Positions 14,967 through 23,270 of a DNA stretch of 64,000 bases are shown here, piece by piece. Source of the stretch: Streptomyces sp. SirexAA-E (GTDB lineage Bacteria; Actinomycetota; Actinomycetes; Streptomycetales; Streptomycetaceae); assembly GCF_000177195.2 (NCBI RefSeq), contig NC_015953.1:6324001-6388000 (forward strand), written 5' to 3'. The position numbers and the translations under genes are program-made. The notes under the pieces were generated by a model. It was given only the letters and a program-made list of their open reading frames with translations, ran no database searches and had not been told where the DNA came from. Positions within the stretch are counted from its first letter, which is position 1. The number at the start of each line of letters is the position of its first letter.

Positions 14967-16339
14967 GCCGTATCCGAACCGGGCCGTCCCCGGCACCCCC
15001 GTCCGGGGACGGCCCTTCCCTCGCCCTCCCCCGCGGACTTCCCCGCGGCTGGGAGGGCGTGCGCGCGCGACTGGGCCGGGCCGCCCGTGACACCATGGTC
15101 GGCGCGCTGATCGCCGTCGGCGCCCTGGCCTCGGTCGTCCTGTTCGTCACGACCACGTACTTCACCATCCTGTGCCTCATCGGGATCGGCTTCCTCGCCC
15201 TGCCCCACCTGACCACCGCGGTGCGCCGGGTCTGCGACCTGAACCGGCGCGCCGCCGCCCGCTCCGGAGTCCCGGTGGAACGGCCCTACCGGCCCGAACC
15301 GGAGGAGATCGAACGGGACATCGTCGGCTGGGTACGCCGCTGCAAGTGGATCCTGGCCGACCCGGCGAGCTGGCGGGACCTGCTGTGGCTGCTCCTCAAC
15401 AGCGTCGTCGGCCTGCTGCTCGGCTGCGCCCCGGCCGCGCTGCTGTACTACGCGGGGGAGGGGCTGGCGCTGGCCTGCGGGCTGTGGCGGCCCGTCGCCG
15501 CGGACGGAGTGGGGCGCTGGTACGCGTTCATCACTGTCGACAGCTGGCCCGCCGCCCTCGCCGCCGGCCTGGCGGCATGCGCCGTGTTCGCCGGCTGGCT
15601 CCTCCTGTGCCCCTGGCTGCTGAAGGGGTACGCCTACTTCGTCCTGTTCCTGCTGGGCCCGACCCAGCGGGCCCGCCTGGCGTCCCGGGTGCGGCACCTG
15701 GCGGAGACGCGCTCCGGCGCGCTCGACATCCAGGCCGCCGAACTGCGCCGCATCGAACGCGATCTGCACGACGGCGCCCAGGCCCGGCTGGTCAGTCTCG
15801 GCCTCACCCTCGGAGCCGTCGACCGCCAGCTGGACCGGGACGCCGAGGAGGCCCGCCGCCTGCTGCACGACGCGCGCAGCTCCTCCGTCCAGGCCCTGCG
15901 CGAGCTGCGCGGCCTGGTCCGGGGCATCCACCCGCCGGTGCTCGCCGAGCGCGGACTCGCCGATGCCGTAAGGGCGTTGGGGCTGGCCAGTCCACTGCCC
16001 GTCACGGTCACGGCGGACCTGCCGGGGAAGCTGCCCGACCCGGTGGAGTCCGCCGTCTACTTCTCGGTGTCGGAGCTGCTGACCAACGCGCTCAAGCACG
16101 CCGACGCCCGACAGGTCGAGGTCGTTCTGCGGTACGCGGACGGCGCACTGCGCGGGCAGGTCACCGACGACGGCCGAGGAGGCGCCGAGATGTCGGCCGG
16201 GAGCGGCCTGGAGGGCATCCGGCGGCGGCTGGCATCCTTTGACGGCGTCCTGGAGATCAACAGTCCCCCGGGCGGTCCGACCGTCGTGAAAATGGAGTTG
16301 CCGTGCGCGTTGTCCTCGCCGAAGACCTCTTCCTCCTGA
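14963..16339 (+). CDS. NarL-family sensor histidine kinase
   Basis: 458 aa from GTG 14963, which overlaps the permease stop by 4 nt; this coupling favours it over an in-frame ATG upstream at 14918. The N-terminal half has hydrophobic segments at about 44-80, 137-165 and 190-225. The dimerisation segment contains IERDLHDGAQ with phosphoacceptor His269 (HisKA_3), and the ATPase domain has an N-box (ELLTNALKHA) and G-boxes (DDGRGG, GSGLEGI). It probably senses a membrane or envelope signal, possibly the compound handled by the linked transporter, and phosphorylates the overlapping response regulator. Confidence 0.93.
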   Translation: MSRIRTGPSPAPPSGDGPSLALPRGLPRGWEGVRARLGRAARDTMVGALIAVGALASVVLFVTTTYFTILCLIGIGFLALPHLTTAVRRVCDLNRRAAARSGVPVERPYRPEPEEIERDIVGWVRRCKWILADPASWRDLLWLLLNSVVGLLLGCAPAALLYYAGEGLALACGLWRPVAADGVGRWYAFITVDSWPAALAAGLAACAVFAGWLLLCPWLLKGYAYFVLFLLGPTQRARLASRVRHLAETRSGALDIQAAELRRIERDLHDGAQARLVSLGLTLGAVDRQLDRDAEEARRLLHDARSSSVQALRELRGLVRGIHPPVLAERGLADAVRALGLASPLPVTVTADLPGKLPDPVESAVYFSVSELLTNALKHADARQVEVVLRYADGALRGQVTDDGRGGAEMSAGSGLEGIRRRLASFDGVLEINSPPGGPTVVKMELPCALSSPKTSSS

Positions 16340-16947
16340 GGCAGGGAATCATCCAGCTGCTGGAGGCCTACGACTGCGAGGTGGTCGCCGCCGTCGACAA
16401 CGGGACGGACCTGGGGGCGGCCATCGCCGAACACCGCCCGGACGTCGCCGTGGTGGACGTCCGCTTACCCCCGACGTTCACCACCGAGGGCCTCCAGGCG
16501 GCCCTGCTCGCCCGCCGCGAGCAGCCCGGTCTGCCGATCCTCGTCCTGTCCCAGCACGTCGAGCAGATGTACGCCCGCGAGCTCTTGGCCGACGGCACCG
16601 GCGGCATCGGCTACCTGCTCAAGGACAGCGTCCTCGACGACGGGCAGTTCATCGACGCCGTCCGCCGGGTCGCGGGCGGCGGCACCGCCATGGACCCCGC
16701 CGTGGTGGCCCAGCTGATGACCTCCCACTCCCGCGACGAGCCGCTGTCCGCGCTCACCGCCCGGGAGCGCGAGGTGCTGGAGCTGATGGCGGAGGGATGC
16801 TCCAACAACGCCATCGCCCAACGGCTGACCGTCACCGAGGGCGCGGCCGCCAAGCACATCTCGAGCATCTTCTCCAAGCTGATGCTCCCCCCGTCCACCG
16901 ACAGCAACCGCCGCGTCCTCGCGGTCCTGGCCTACCTCAACGCCTGA
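16303..16947 (+). CDS. LuxR/NarL-type response regulator with a TTA codon
   Basis: 214 aa from GTG 16303, inside the 3' end of the kinase gene (37-nt overlap). The receiver domain (1-120) has the acidic pair E7/D8, phosphoacceptor D52 (VAVVDVRLPP) and the conserved Lys in YLLKDSV; the C-terminal LuxR HTH spans about 147-205 (LTAREREVLELMAEG). Leu55, three residues after the phosphorylation site, is encoded by TTA (16465-16467), so translation should need the bldA tRNA and peak late in development. It probably controls the transporter operon and perhaps the PKS. Confidence 0.93.
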   Translation: MRVVLAEDLFLLRQGIIQLLEAYDCEVVAAVDNGTDLGAAIAEHRPDVAVVDVRLPPTFTTEGLQAALLARREQPGLPILVLSQHVEQMYARELLADGTGGIGYLLKDSVLDDGQFIDAVRRVAGGGTAMDPAVVAQLMTSHSRDEPLSALTAREREVLELMAEGCSNNAIAQRLTVTEGAAAKHISSIFSKLMLPPSTDSNRRVLAVLAYLNA

Positions 16948-17056
16948 GAGCCTGGGGGCGGTAGGGGTGTGGCCCGACCGCCCCGGCCGGTGAGACTGCT
17001 CGGGCACGCCCGGTGCGGCAGGTCCGTGCCGCCGCCACGAAGGGAACCCGCACCCC

Positions 17057-17824
17057 ATGACCACGTCGGCCGAGCTCAACCGCCTGTGGATACGCCGCTA
17101 CCACCCCCGCCCGGACGCTGCGGTCAGGGTGGTGTGTCTGCCGCACGCGGGCGGATCGGCGAGCTTCTACCGGCCGGTGTCGGCGGGCCTGCCCGCCGGC
17201 ACGGACGTACTCGCCGTGCAGTACCCGGGGCGTCAGGACCGGCGGGCCGAGCCCTGTGTGGCCACGATCGCCGAACTGGCCGACCAGGTGACCTCCGTGC
17301 TCCTGCAGTGGACGGACCGCCCTCTCGTCCTGTTCGGGCACAGCATGGGCGCGACCCTCGGCTTCGAGGTGGCGCGCCGGCTGGAGCGCGACCACGGCGT
17401 CGTGCCGCACGCCCTGTTCGCCTCCGGGCGCCGGGCCCCCTCCGCGTCCCGCACGGAGACGGTCCACCTGCGCGACGACGACGGCCTCATCGAGGAGATC
17501 AGGCTGCTGAGCGGTACGGACACGGCCGTCCTGGAGGACCCGGAGGTGATCCGCATGGCCCTGCCGGCGATCCGCGCCGACTACCGCGCCGCCGAGACCT
17601 ACGTGTACGAGCCGGGCCCCGCGCTGCGCTGCCCGGTGTGGAGCCTCGTGGGCGACGACGACCCCAAGGTCACCGTCGAGGAGGCCCGGGCCTGGTCGCA
17701 CCACACGGAAGGGGCCTTCGCCCTCCGCGTCTTCCGGGGCGGCCACTTCTACCTGACCGCGCACCAGCGGGAGATCCTCCGCCTGATCGCCGACTGCGCG
17801 GCCGTACCGGCGGCCACCGCCTGA
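17057..17824 (+). CDS. Type II thioesterase
   Basis: 255 aa, ATG 17057 with a GAAGGGA element upstream. An alpha/beta hydrolase with the type II thioesterase pattern: LPHAGGSASFY near the N-terminus, nucleophile Ser96 in GHSMG, an Asp in VGDDDPKV and a His in GGHFYL. Such enzymes clear stalled or mis-primed acyl groups from PKS/NRPS carrier proteins. Its position about 6 kb after the PKS stop, in the same direction, ties it to that pathway. Confidence 0.93.
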   Translation: MTTSAELNRLWIRRYHPRPDAAVRVVCLPHAGGSASFYRPVSAGLPAGTDVLAVQYPGRQDRRAEPCVATIAELADQVTSVLLQWTDRPLVLFGHSMGATLGFEVARRLERDHGVVPHALFASGRRAPSASRTETVHLRDDDGLIEEIRLLSGTDTAVLEDPEVIRMALPAIRADYRAAETYVYEPGPALRCPVWSLVGDDDPKVTVEEARAWSHHTEGAFALRVFRGGHFYLTAHQREILRLIADCAAVPAATA

Positions 17825-17967
17825 CCGAGGGGCGCGCGGGCCGGCACCCCGGGACGACGACGGCCGCACAGTCCGGCGGGCGTCGAAGGACGCGTGTCCG
17901 AGGCGGTCCTGACGATCCGGGTGCGACGGCGTTACCCTGCGCGGACGATTCTTCACTGGAGGTACGG

Positions 17968-19773
17968 ATGCGCCGTTCCGCAGGCCGGAATGTGTCGTTC
18001 TTGAGCGTGATCGCCGTCGTCGGCTCCCTCGGAGCAGCCGGACCCGCGGCAGCCGGGCCGGCCGCGCCCGTCCCCAAGTCGCCGGTGGCGGTGGGATACG
18101 GGGGAGCCGTGTCGAGCGTCGACGCGGACGCGTCGGCGGCCGGCATCGAGGTGCTCCGCAAGGGCGGCAACGCCGTCGACGCGGCCGTCGCCACCGCGGC
18201 GGCGCTCGGCGTCACCGAGCCCTACTCGGCGGGCGTCGGCGGCGGAGGCTATCTCGTCCACTACGACGCCCGGACCCACCGCGTCGAGACGATCGACGGC
18301 CGGGAGACCGCGCCGCGCAGCGCCGACTCCTCGCTCTTCCTGGAGAACGGGAAGCCGATCCCGTTCGACGACGCCGTCACCAGCGGCCTCGCCGTCGGCA
18401 CCCCCGGCACCCCGGCCACCTGGCAGAAGGCGCTCGACACCTGGGGCAGCAAACCGCTGCGGCAGGTGCTGGAGCCGGCCGAACGCCTCGCCCGCGACGG
18501 CTTCGTGGTGGACGAGACCTTCCGCTCGCAGACCGCCGACAACCAGAAACGTTTCGCCGACTTCCCCGCCACCGCAGCCCTGTTCCTTCCCGGCGGCAGG
18601 CCGCCCGCGGTCGGCTCCGTCCTCAGGAACCCCGATCTCGCGCGCACCTACGAGACGCTGGGCCGCAAGGGCATCGACGAGCTGTACCGGGGCGAGCTGG
18701 CCCAGGACATCGTCAGGACGGTCCGCAAGCCCCCCGTCGACAAGCGGTCCACCCGGGTGGTGCGGCCGGGCGACCTCACGGCCAAGGACCTGAAGTCCTA
18801 CCGCGCGCTGCGCCAGGCCCCGACCCGCGTCGGCTACCGCGGCCTCGACGTCTACGGCATGGCGCCCTCCTCCTCCGGCGGGACGAGCGTGGGGGAGGCG
18901 CTCAACATCCTGGAGACCACGGACCTCTCGACGGCGGACGAGACGCAGTACCTGCACCGCCTCATCGAGGCGAGCCGGATCGCGTTCGCCGACCGGGGCC
19001 GCTGGGTCGGCGACCCGAAGTTCGAGGACGTGCCGACCCGTGAACTGCTCGGGCAGCGCTTCGCGGACTCCCGCGCCTGCCTGATCAAGGACGACGCCGT
19101 CCTCACCAGCCCGCTCGCCCCCGGCGACCCGCGCCACCCCACCCGCTGCGCCACCGGCGGCACGGCCGCGCCGACGACGTACGAGGGGGAGAACACGACG
19201 CACCTGACGACCGCCGACAAGTGGGGCAACGTCGTCGCCTACACGCTGACCATCGAGCAGACGGGCGGCAGCGGCATCACCGTGCCGGGACGCGGCTTCC
19301 TGCTCAACAACGAGCTGACCGACTTCTCCTTCGCCCCGGCCGACCCGGCGGTCCACGACCCGAACCTGCCCGGACCGGGCAAGCGCCCCCGTTCGTCCAT
19401 CTCGCCGACCATCGTGCTGGAGCACGGGAAGCCGGTCCTGGCCCTGGGATCCCCGGGCGGCGCGACCATCATCACCACGGTGCTGCAATCGCTGACCGGA
19501 CACCTGGACCGCGGTCTGCCGCTGGTCGACGCGATCGCCGCGCCGCGCGCCAGCCAGCGCAACGCGGCGGCCACCGAGATCGAACCGGCCCTCTGGAACA
19601 GCCCGGCGCGCGGGCGACTGGAGGCACTGGGCCACGTCTTCAAACAGAACCCGGAGATCGGGGCGGCGACCGGGGTGCAGCGCCTGCCGGACGGGCGCTG
19701 GCTCGCGGCCGCGGAGACCGAACGGCGGGGCGGCGGCTCGGCGATGGTGGTGCGGCCGGACGGGCGGCACTGA
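17968..19773 (+). CDS. ggt: Secreted gamma-glutamyltransferase
   Basis: 601 aa from ATG 17968 with GGAGG 5 nt upstream. The N-terminus is a signal peptide (positive start, hydrophobic core, Ala-rich end by about residue 30). The fold is the full N-terminal nucleophile hydrolase: the small subunit should begin at Thr410 (TTHLTTADKWGN), released by autocleavage after Asn409. Substrate-site motifs PSSSGG and GSPGGATI are intact. It cleaves gamma-glutamyl bonds of glutathione-like or polyglutamate compounds outside the cell. It appears to be its own transcription unit, ended by a strong hairpin, with no clear link to the PKS. Confidence 0.93.
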   Translation: MRRSAGRNVSFLSVIAVVGSLGAAGPAAAGPAAPVPKSPVAVGYGGAVSSVDADASAAGIEVLRKGGNAVDAAVATAAALGVTEPYSAGVGGGGYLVHYDARTHRVETIDGRETAPRSADSSLFLENGKPIPFDDAVTSGLAVGTPGTPATWQKALDTWGSKPLRQVLEPAERLARDGFVVDETFRSQTADNQKRFADFPATAALFLPGGRPPAVGSVLRNPDLARTYETLGRKGIDELYRGELAQDIVRTVRKPPVDKRSTRVVRPGDLTAKDLKSYRALRQAPTRVGYRGLDVYGMAPSSSGGTSVGEALNILETTDLSTADETQYLHRLIEASRIAFADRGRWVGDPKFEDVPTRELLGQRFADSRACLIKDDAVLTSPLAPGDPRHPTRCATGGTAAPTTYEGENTTHLTTADKWGNVVAYTLTIEQTGGSGITVPGRGFLLNNELTDFSFAPADPAVHDPNLPGPGKRPRSSISPTIVLEHGKPVLALGSPGGATIITTVLQSLTGHLDRGLPLVDAIAAPRASQRNAAATEIEPALWNSPARGRLEALGHVFKQNPEIGAATGVQRLPDGRWLAAAETERRGGGSAMVVRPDGRH

Positions 19774-19796
19774 CCGGCCGGCGCCCACGGTGCCCC

Positions 19797-19843
19797 CCGG
19801 GGCCGGTACGGACACGGTGAGCCGCTGTCCGTACCGGCCCCGG
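19797..19843 (+). terminator. 18-bp hairpin terminator after ggt
   Basis: A perfect inverted repeat with arms 19797-19814 and 19826-19843 (core CCGGTACGGACA / TGTCCGTACCGG) and an 11-nt loop, 23 nt after the ggt stop. Its length and perfection make it the clearest terminator in the first third of the window. Confidence 0.85.
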
Positions 19844-19917
19844 TGTGCTTTCTCCTCCGACGGCCGGGCTCGTGCACGGCTTGGGCGGACCCATCGGCAT
19901 CGAGTCGGACCGAGCCA

Positions 19918-19954
19918 ATTACTATACCGGCCTGAGCGGTATTACAATGACGGC
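19918..19954 (+). promoter_or_regulatory. Leaderless promoter with overlapping palindrome
   Basis: TACAAT (19943-19948) fits a -10 element and lies 6 nt before the ATG at 19955, so transcription would start at or next to the start codon; no ribosome binding site is visible. ATACCG (19924-19929) and CGGTAT (19937-19942) form a perfect 6-bp inverted repeat around a 7-nt spacer immediately upstream of the -10, where a bound regulator would block the promoter. The -35 region is weak. Confidence 0.5.
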
Positions 19955-20239
19955 ATGGTACGGACACCCCTGACCCCGGAAGAACGCGCCCGCGGCGAAC
20001 GGCTCGGCGAACTGCTGCGCCGGGCGCGCGGCCCGCGCAGCATGGTCGCGGTCGCCGCGAGCGCCGGCATCTCCCCGGAGACGCTGCGCAAGATCGAGAC
20101 CGGCCGTGCCCCGACCCCTGCCTTCTTCACCGTCGCCGCACTGGCGGGCGCCCTCGGGCTGTCCCTGGACGAGGTGCTCGCCCGGTGCGCCCTGGAGCCG
20201 GAGGAGCCGTCGCCGGAGGCTCTGCCGCTCACCGCGTAG
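19955..20239 (+). CDS. Small XRE-family transcriptional regulator
   Basis: 94 aa from ATG 19955. A helix-turn-helix of the XRE/Cro type covers about residues 16-70 (SMVAVAASAGISPETLRKIETGRAPTP, then a third-helix region). There is no second domain, so it is probably a dimeric DNA-binding protein or part of a small regulatory pair. The palindrome over its own promoter suggests autoregulation. It is followed after 20 nt by a PPOX-type gene, probably co-transcribed. Confidence 0.85.
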   Translation: MVRTPLTPEERARGERLGELLRRARGPRSMVAVAASAGISPETLRKIETGRAPTPAFFTVAALAGALGLSLDEVLARCALEPEEPSPEALPLTA

Positions 20240-20259
20240 TACGGGTAGGGTCGGCGCCT

Positions 20260-20640
20260 GTGAGCCTCCAGGACTTCGCCCGCAGCGAGTACGTCAGCCT
20301 GACCACCTACCGGAAGGACGGCACTCCCGTCGCCACGCCCGTCTGGGCCGCCGCCGACGGTGGCGTGCTGTACATCTGGACCCGCTCCGACTCCTGGAAG
20401 GTCAAGCGCCTGCGCAACGACAGCCGGGTCCGGGTCACCGTCTGCGACGTACGCGGCCGGACCGCCGAGGACGCGCCGAGCGCCGGGGGAACGGCGCGGC
20501 TGCTCGACGCGGCGGGGACGGCGGCGGTACGCAGGGTGCTGGCCCGCAAGTACCGCTGGAAGTTCTGGCTGGTGGACGTGCCCGCCATGGTCGTACGCCT
20601 CGGCAAGCGGCCCCACACGGGCATCGCCGTGACGTTCTGA
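20260..20640 (+). CDS. PPOX-class F420-dependent oxidoreductase
   Basis: 126 aa from GTG 20260. It has the split-barrel pattern of pyridoxamine-phosphate-oxidase-like proteins of the F420/deazaflavin branch: YVSLTTYRKDGTPVATPVW at the start, LYIWTRSDSWKVKRLRND in the middle and a basic C-terminal part. These small proteins bind F420 (some bind haem or flavin) and reduce unknown substrates. It ends 30 nt from the convergent GH114 gene. Confidence 0.85.
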   Translation: MSLQDFARSEYVSLTTYRKDGTPVATPVWAAADGGVLYIWTRSDSWKVKRLRNDSRVRVTVCDVRGRTAEDAPSAGGTARLLDAAGTAAVRRVLARKYRWKFWLVDVPAMVVRLGKRPHTGIAVTF

Positions 20641-20670
20641 GCGCCGAGAGCCCCCTCCCTGGCAGAACCC

Positions 20671-21657
20671 TCAGCAGGGGTCGCGCCACACGTCCAGGTC
20701 GAGACGCTTGCGCATCGAGGACAGGCGCAGCGCACGGGACTCGGCGCAGAAGTCCTCGGTGCGTTCCTCGTACTCGACGTGGAAGACCGCCTTGCCCGCC
20801 GCCACGAAGGGCTTGAGCCGCTCGCACTCGTCGTACTGGGCGCACTCCTCGTTCACGGCGAAGTCGAAGTCCCCGACCAGCTGCGGGATCTGGGCCAGGT
20901 CGTTCTTCAGGCCGACGGACAGCCCGCGTTCACGGGTGATCTCCGCGAACATCCTGTTGTACGCCAGTTGGTCGGCCCCGGTGAGCGGGAAACCGGTCCT
21001 GTTGGCGTACCCCTCCAGCAGATCCGGTTCCACCGCGTCGAAGCCCTTGGCGCGGCACATCTCCACCCGGCGCTCCATGATGGGGCGCAGCACGTCCAAC
21101 CGGCGGATGTCGAGCCAGCGTTCGCCGTCCCAGCCGTTGGCCTCGCCCAGCACGGACCGGGGGAAGGAGCCCTGGTCCGGCCGGAAGTCCTCCCAGGCAC
21201 CCGCGTTGAGGTAGCAGATCACCTTGCGCCCGTCGGCGTGGAGGCGGGAGACGTCCGCGGCGGAGTTCTCGAAGCCGTCGATGTCGTAGACCGGCACGTC
21301 CACCGAGGGGTCGACCTTGCCGTCCAGCTGCCACTGCCAGGCCAGGCCCGGCCGGGGGCGCCACCGGTCCGGCGGGGAGGGGCGGGGGGAGCGGCCCCCG
21401 GGCGTGCCGCCCGGGGTGGTGGCCGGAACGGTGGTGGCAGCACCGCTCGCCGGGCCGCCTTCGCCGCCGTCCCCCGTGTCCCCGCCGCCGTCCTGCGGGG
21501 CCCCGGGGCCCGGACGCGCGGACGGCGGGGCCGCCGGGCTGCCGGCCGCCTCCTTCCGCCCCGCGCCGTCCCCGGCCGAGCACCCGGACAGGGCCGCCGC
21601 CACGAGAGCGGCGGCCAGCAGTGTGTACGCCCGGCCCGGGCGCGCCCCGGCCGTCAC
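20671..21657 (-). CDS. GH114 endo-alpha-1,4-polygalactosaminidase-like lipoprotein
   Basis: 328 aa from GTG 21657, overlapping the stop of the upstream spherulin-like gene by 4 nt. A lipoprotein signal ends in LSGC (Cys about residue 26), followed by a low-complexity Gly/Pro/Ala linker to about residue 100. The catalytic part has the GH114 pattern: WQWQLDGK, VPVYDIDGFE, GRKVICYLNAGAWEDFRPD, GFDAVEPDLLEGY, GLSVGLKND, FDFAVNEECAQY. GH114 enzymes cut alpha-1,4-galactosamine-rich polymers; fungal Ega3 does so in the galactosaminogalactan pathway. Here it would sit on the outer face of the membrane and trim or release the polymer made by this operon, of which it is the last gene. Confidence 0.85.
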   Translation of the reverse strand: MTAGARPGRAYTLLAAALVAAALSGCSAGDGAGRKEAAGSPAAPPSARPGPGAPQDGGGDTGDGGEGGPASGAATTVPATTPGGTPGGRSPRPSPPDRWRPRPGLAWQWQLDGKVDPSVDVPVYDIDGFENSAADVSRLHADGRKVICYLNAGAWEDFRPDQGSFPRSVLGEANGWDGERWLDIRRLDVLRPIMERRVEMCRAKGFDAVEPDLLEGYANRTGFPLTGADQLAYNRMFAEITRERGLSVGLKNDLAQIPQLVGDFDFAVNEECAQYDECERLKPFVAAGKAVFHVEYEERTEDFCAESRALRLSSMRKRLDLDVWRDPC

Positions 21658-22313
21658 GCCGACCCGCTCAGTGCCGGCGTCAACTCGGACCAGGGGTTCG
21701 GCAGTTCACCGGTGACCGGCCCCGACACCCCCGCACCCCGCTCCCGGGCCGTGCGGACGGCCAGCGGGATCAGCGCGGGCGGTACCCCGTAGACCAGGTG
21801 GCAGAGCCGCCCGGCCGGCTGCCGGGCGGCCCACCGGGGTCGGCTGAACGCCGACACATAGGTCGACCAGTGCCCCTCGAACGTCACGACGAGGTCGGCG
21901 GTGCGGAGGTACCCCGGGGCCGGATGGACGCCTGGATTCAGTGCCACCAGTGGGACTCCCGATCGTCTGATCTGCCGCACCAGCCTTCGGCAGGCGGGCA
22001 GTTCGGCCGGGCCCGAGGGGGACCGGTCGAGGAAGCAGCCGTCCGTGCCGTACCAGTCCCGGTGCCGTGCGGCCTCCTGGGCGATGTCCAGAGGCGGGCG
22101 CTCACCGTAGTCGGTGTCCACGTAGCCGAAGACGTGGACCCCGGCCGCACGCAGGGCACCGGCGGCGGAGACGAAGGCCGGGTCGGGGGCCGGCCCCGGG
22201 CCGCTCGCGGGGTTCAGCACCACCCCGTAGATCCGGTCCGCGGCCGCGATCAGCCGGTGCCAGGCACCGGGGTCCTCGGCCGGATGGACGTAGAGGGGAA
22301 CCAGGAAGTTCAC
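21654..22313 (-). CDS. Spherulation-specific family 4 (GH135-like) protein
   Basis: 219 aa from GTG 22313 (GTGA overlap with the epimerase stop). It matches the spherulin-4 barrel: FLVPLYVHPAEDPGAW, then VVLNPASGPG, HVFGYVDTDYGERP, RHRDWYGTDGCFLDR, VALNPGVHP and VVTFEGHWSTY. Fungal Sph3 (GH135) is an alpha-1,4-N-acetylgalactosaminidase needed to make galactosaminogalactan. No signal peptide is seen, so it is cytoplasmic or exported another way. The acidic pair expected at the end of the FxD strand reads Asp-Arg here, so activity is uncertain. Confidence 0.8.
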   Translation of the reverse strand: MNFLVPLYVHPAEDPGAWHRLIAAADRIYGVVLNPASGPGPAPDPAFVSAAGALRAAGVHVFGYVDTDYGERPPLDIAQEAARHRDWYGTDGCFLDRSPSGPAELPACRRLVRQIRRSGVPLVALNPGVHPAPGYLRTADLVVTFEGHWSTYVSAFSRPRWAARQPAGRLCHLVYGVPPALIPLAVRTARERGAGVSGPVTGELPNPWSELTPALSGSA

Positions 22314-23263
22314 GGAGCCCGCACCCCTTCCGACGGCGCGGGCAGCGGCTTCGGACGAGCCGTCCCGGCGCCGGCGCGAGCCGCCCACAGCGCGGCCGCC
22401 GAGTCGTCCAGCGAGTACGACGGCCGCCACCCCAGGGCCGCGCCGGCCGCCGCGCTGTCGGAGCACTGCCACGACACCCCCGCGGACCGGGCGGAGCCGC
22501 CCTCGTGCGCCGCCTCCTCGACCCGCCCCCGGAACCCGGCGGCCCGCACCAGCGAGGCCACGAGCTCCCGCACCGGAACGGCCCGGCCCCCGCCGATGTT
22601 CAGGACGCCGGGCAACGGACCCGGCACGGTGGCCGCGAGGACCGCCGCCCGGGCCACGTCGCGTACGTCCACGAAATCGCGGTACGCCGACAGGTCGCCG
22701 AGCCGGAGCACCGCGGCCGGGTCCCGGCCCGCCGTGCGCAGCAGTCCGGCCACCCGTCCCGGCAGCCCGGCGGACGGGGCGCCCGGGCCCACCGGATTGC
22801 CCACGCGCAGTACCACCGCGTCCAGCCCGGACGAGGCCACCGCCACCGTCCCGGCCAGCTTGGTCGCGCCGTACGGGGAGACCGGCCGGGCCGCCGCCGA
22901 CTCCGTGACGCGGACGCCCTCGGCGCCAGGCCCGTACTCCGCGGCCGATCCGAGGTGGACGAGCCGCGCGCCCGGTGCCGCCCGCCGCAACGCGGCGCAC
23001 AGCACGGCGGGTCCCCGGGCGTTGACCTCGGCCAGCTCCACCGCGTCACCGCCGACGGCGCCCGCGCAGTTGATCACCGCGTCGGGTGCCGCCGACTCCA
23101 GGATCCCCGCCAGCGCGTCGACGCCGACGCGGGCCAGGTCGACGCGGAGCTCCGCGCCGGACGAGCGGCCCGAGCGGAGGAGCACCGTGTCCGGCGGAAG
23201 GGCCGGCGACCCGGCGACATGGCCGCCGAGGTAGCCGGTGTGGCCGAGGACGAGAACACGCAT
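22310..23263 (-). CDS. NAD-dependent epimerase/reductase (extended SDR)
   Basis: 317 aa from ATG 23263. It has the Rossmann motif GHTGYLGG, a Ser in HLGSAAEYG and the catalytic YxxxK (SPYGATK), followed by VLRVGNPVGPG and FVDVRDVARA, as in nucleotide-sugar epimerases and 4-ketoreductases. Beside a LegB-like 4,6-dehydratase and a sugar nucleotidyltransferase, it is likely to epimerise or reduce the 4-keto sugar nucleotide. It ends by overlapping the spherulin-like gene. Confidence 0.85.
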   Translation of the reverse strand: MRVLVLGHTGYLGGHVAGSPALPPDTVLLRSGRSSGAELRVDLARVGVDALAGILESAAPDAVINCAGAVGGDAVELAEVNARGPAVLCAALRRAAPGARLVHLGSAAEYGPGAEGVRVTESAAARPVSPYGATKLAGTVAVASSGLDAVVLRVGNPVGPGAPSAGLPGRVAGLLRTAGRDPAAVLRLGDLSAYRDFVDVRDVARAAVLAATVPGPLPGVLNIGGGRAVPVRELVASLVRAAGFRGRVEEAAHEGGSARSAGVSWQCSDSAAAGAALGWRPSYSLDDSAAALWAARAGAGTARPKPLPAPSEGVRAP

Positions 23264-23270
23264 GGTGAGG

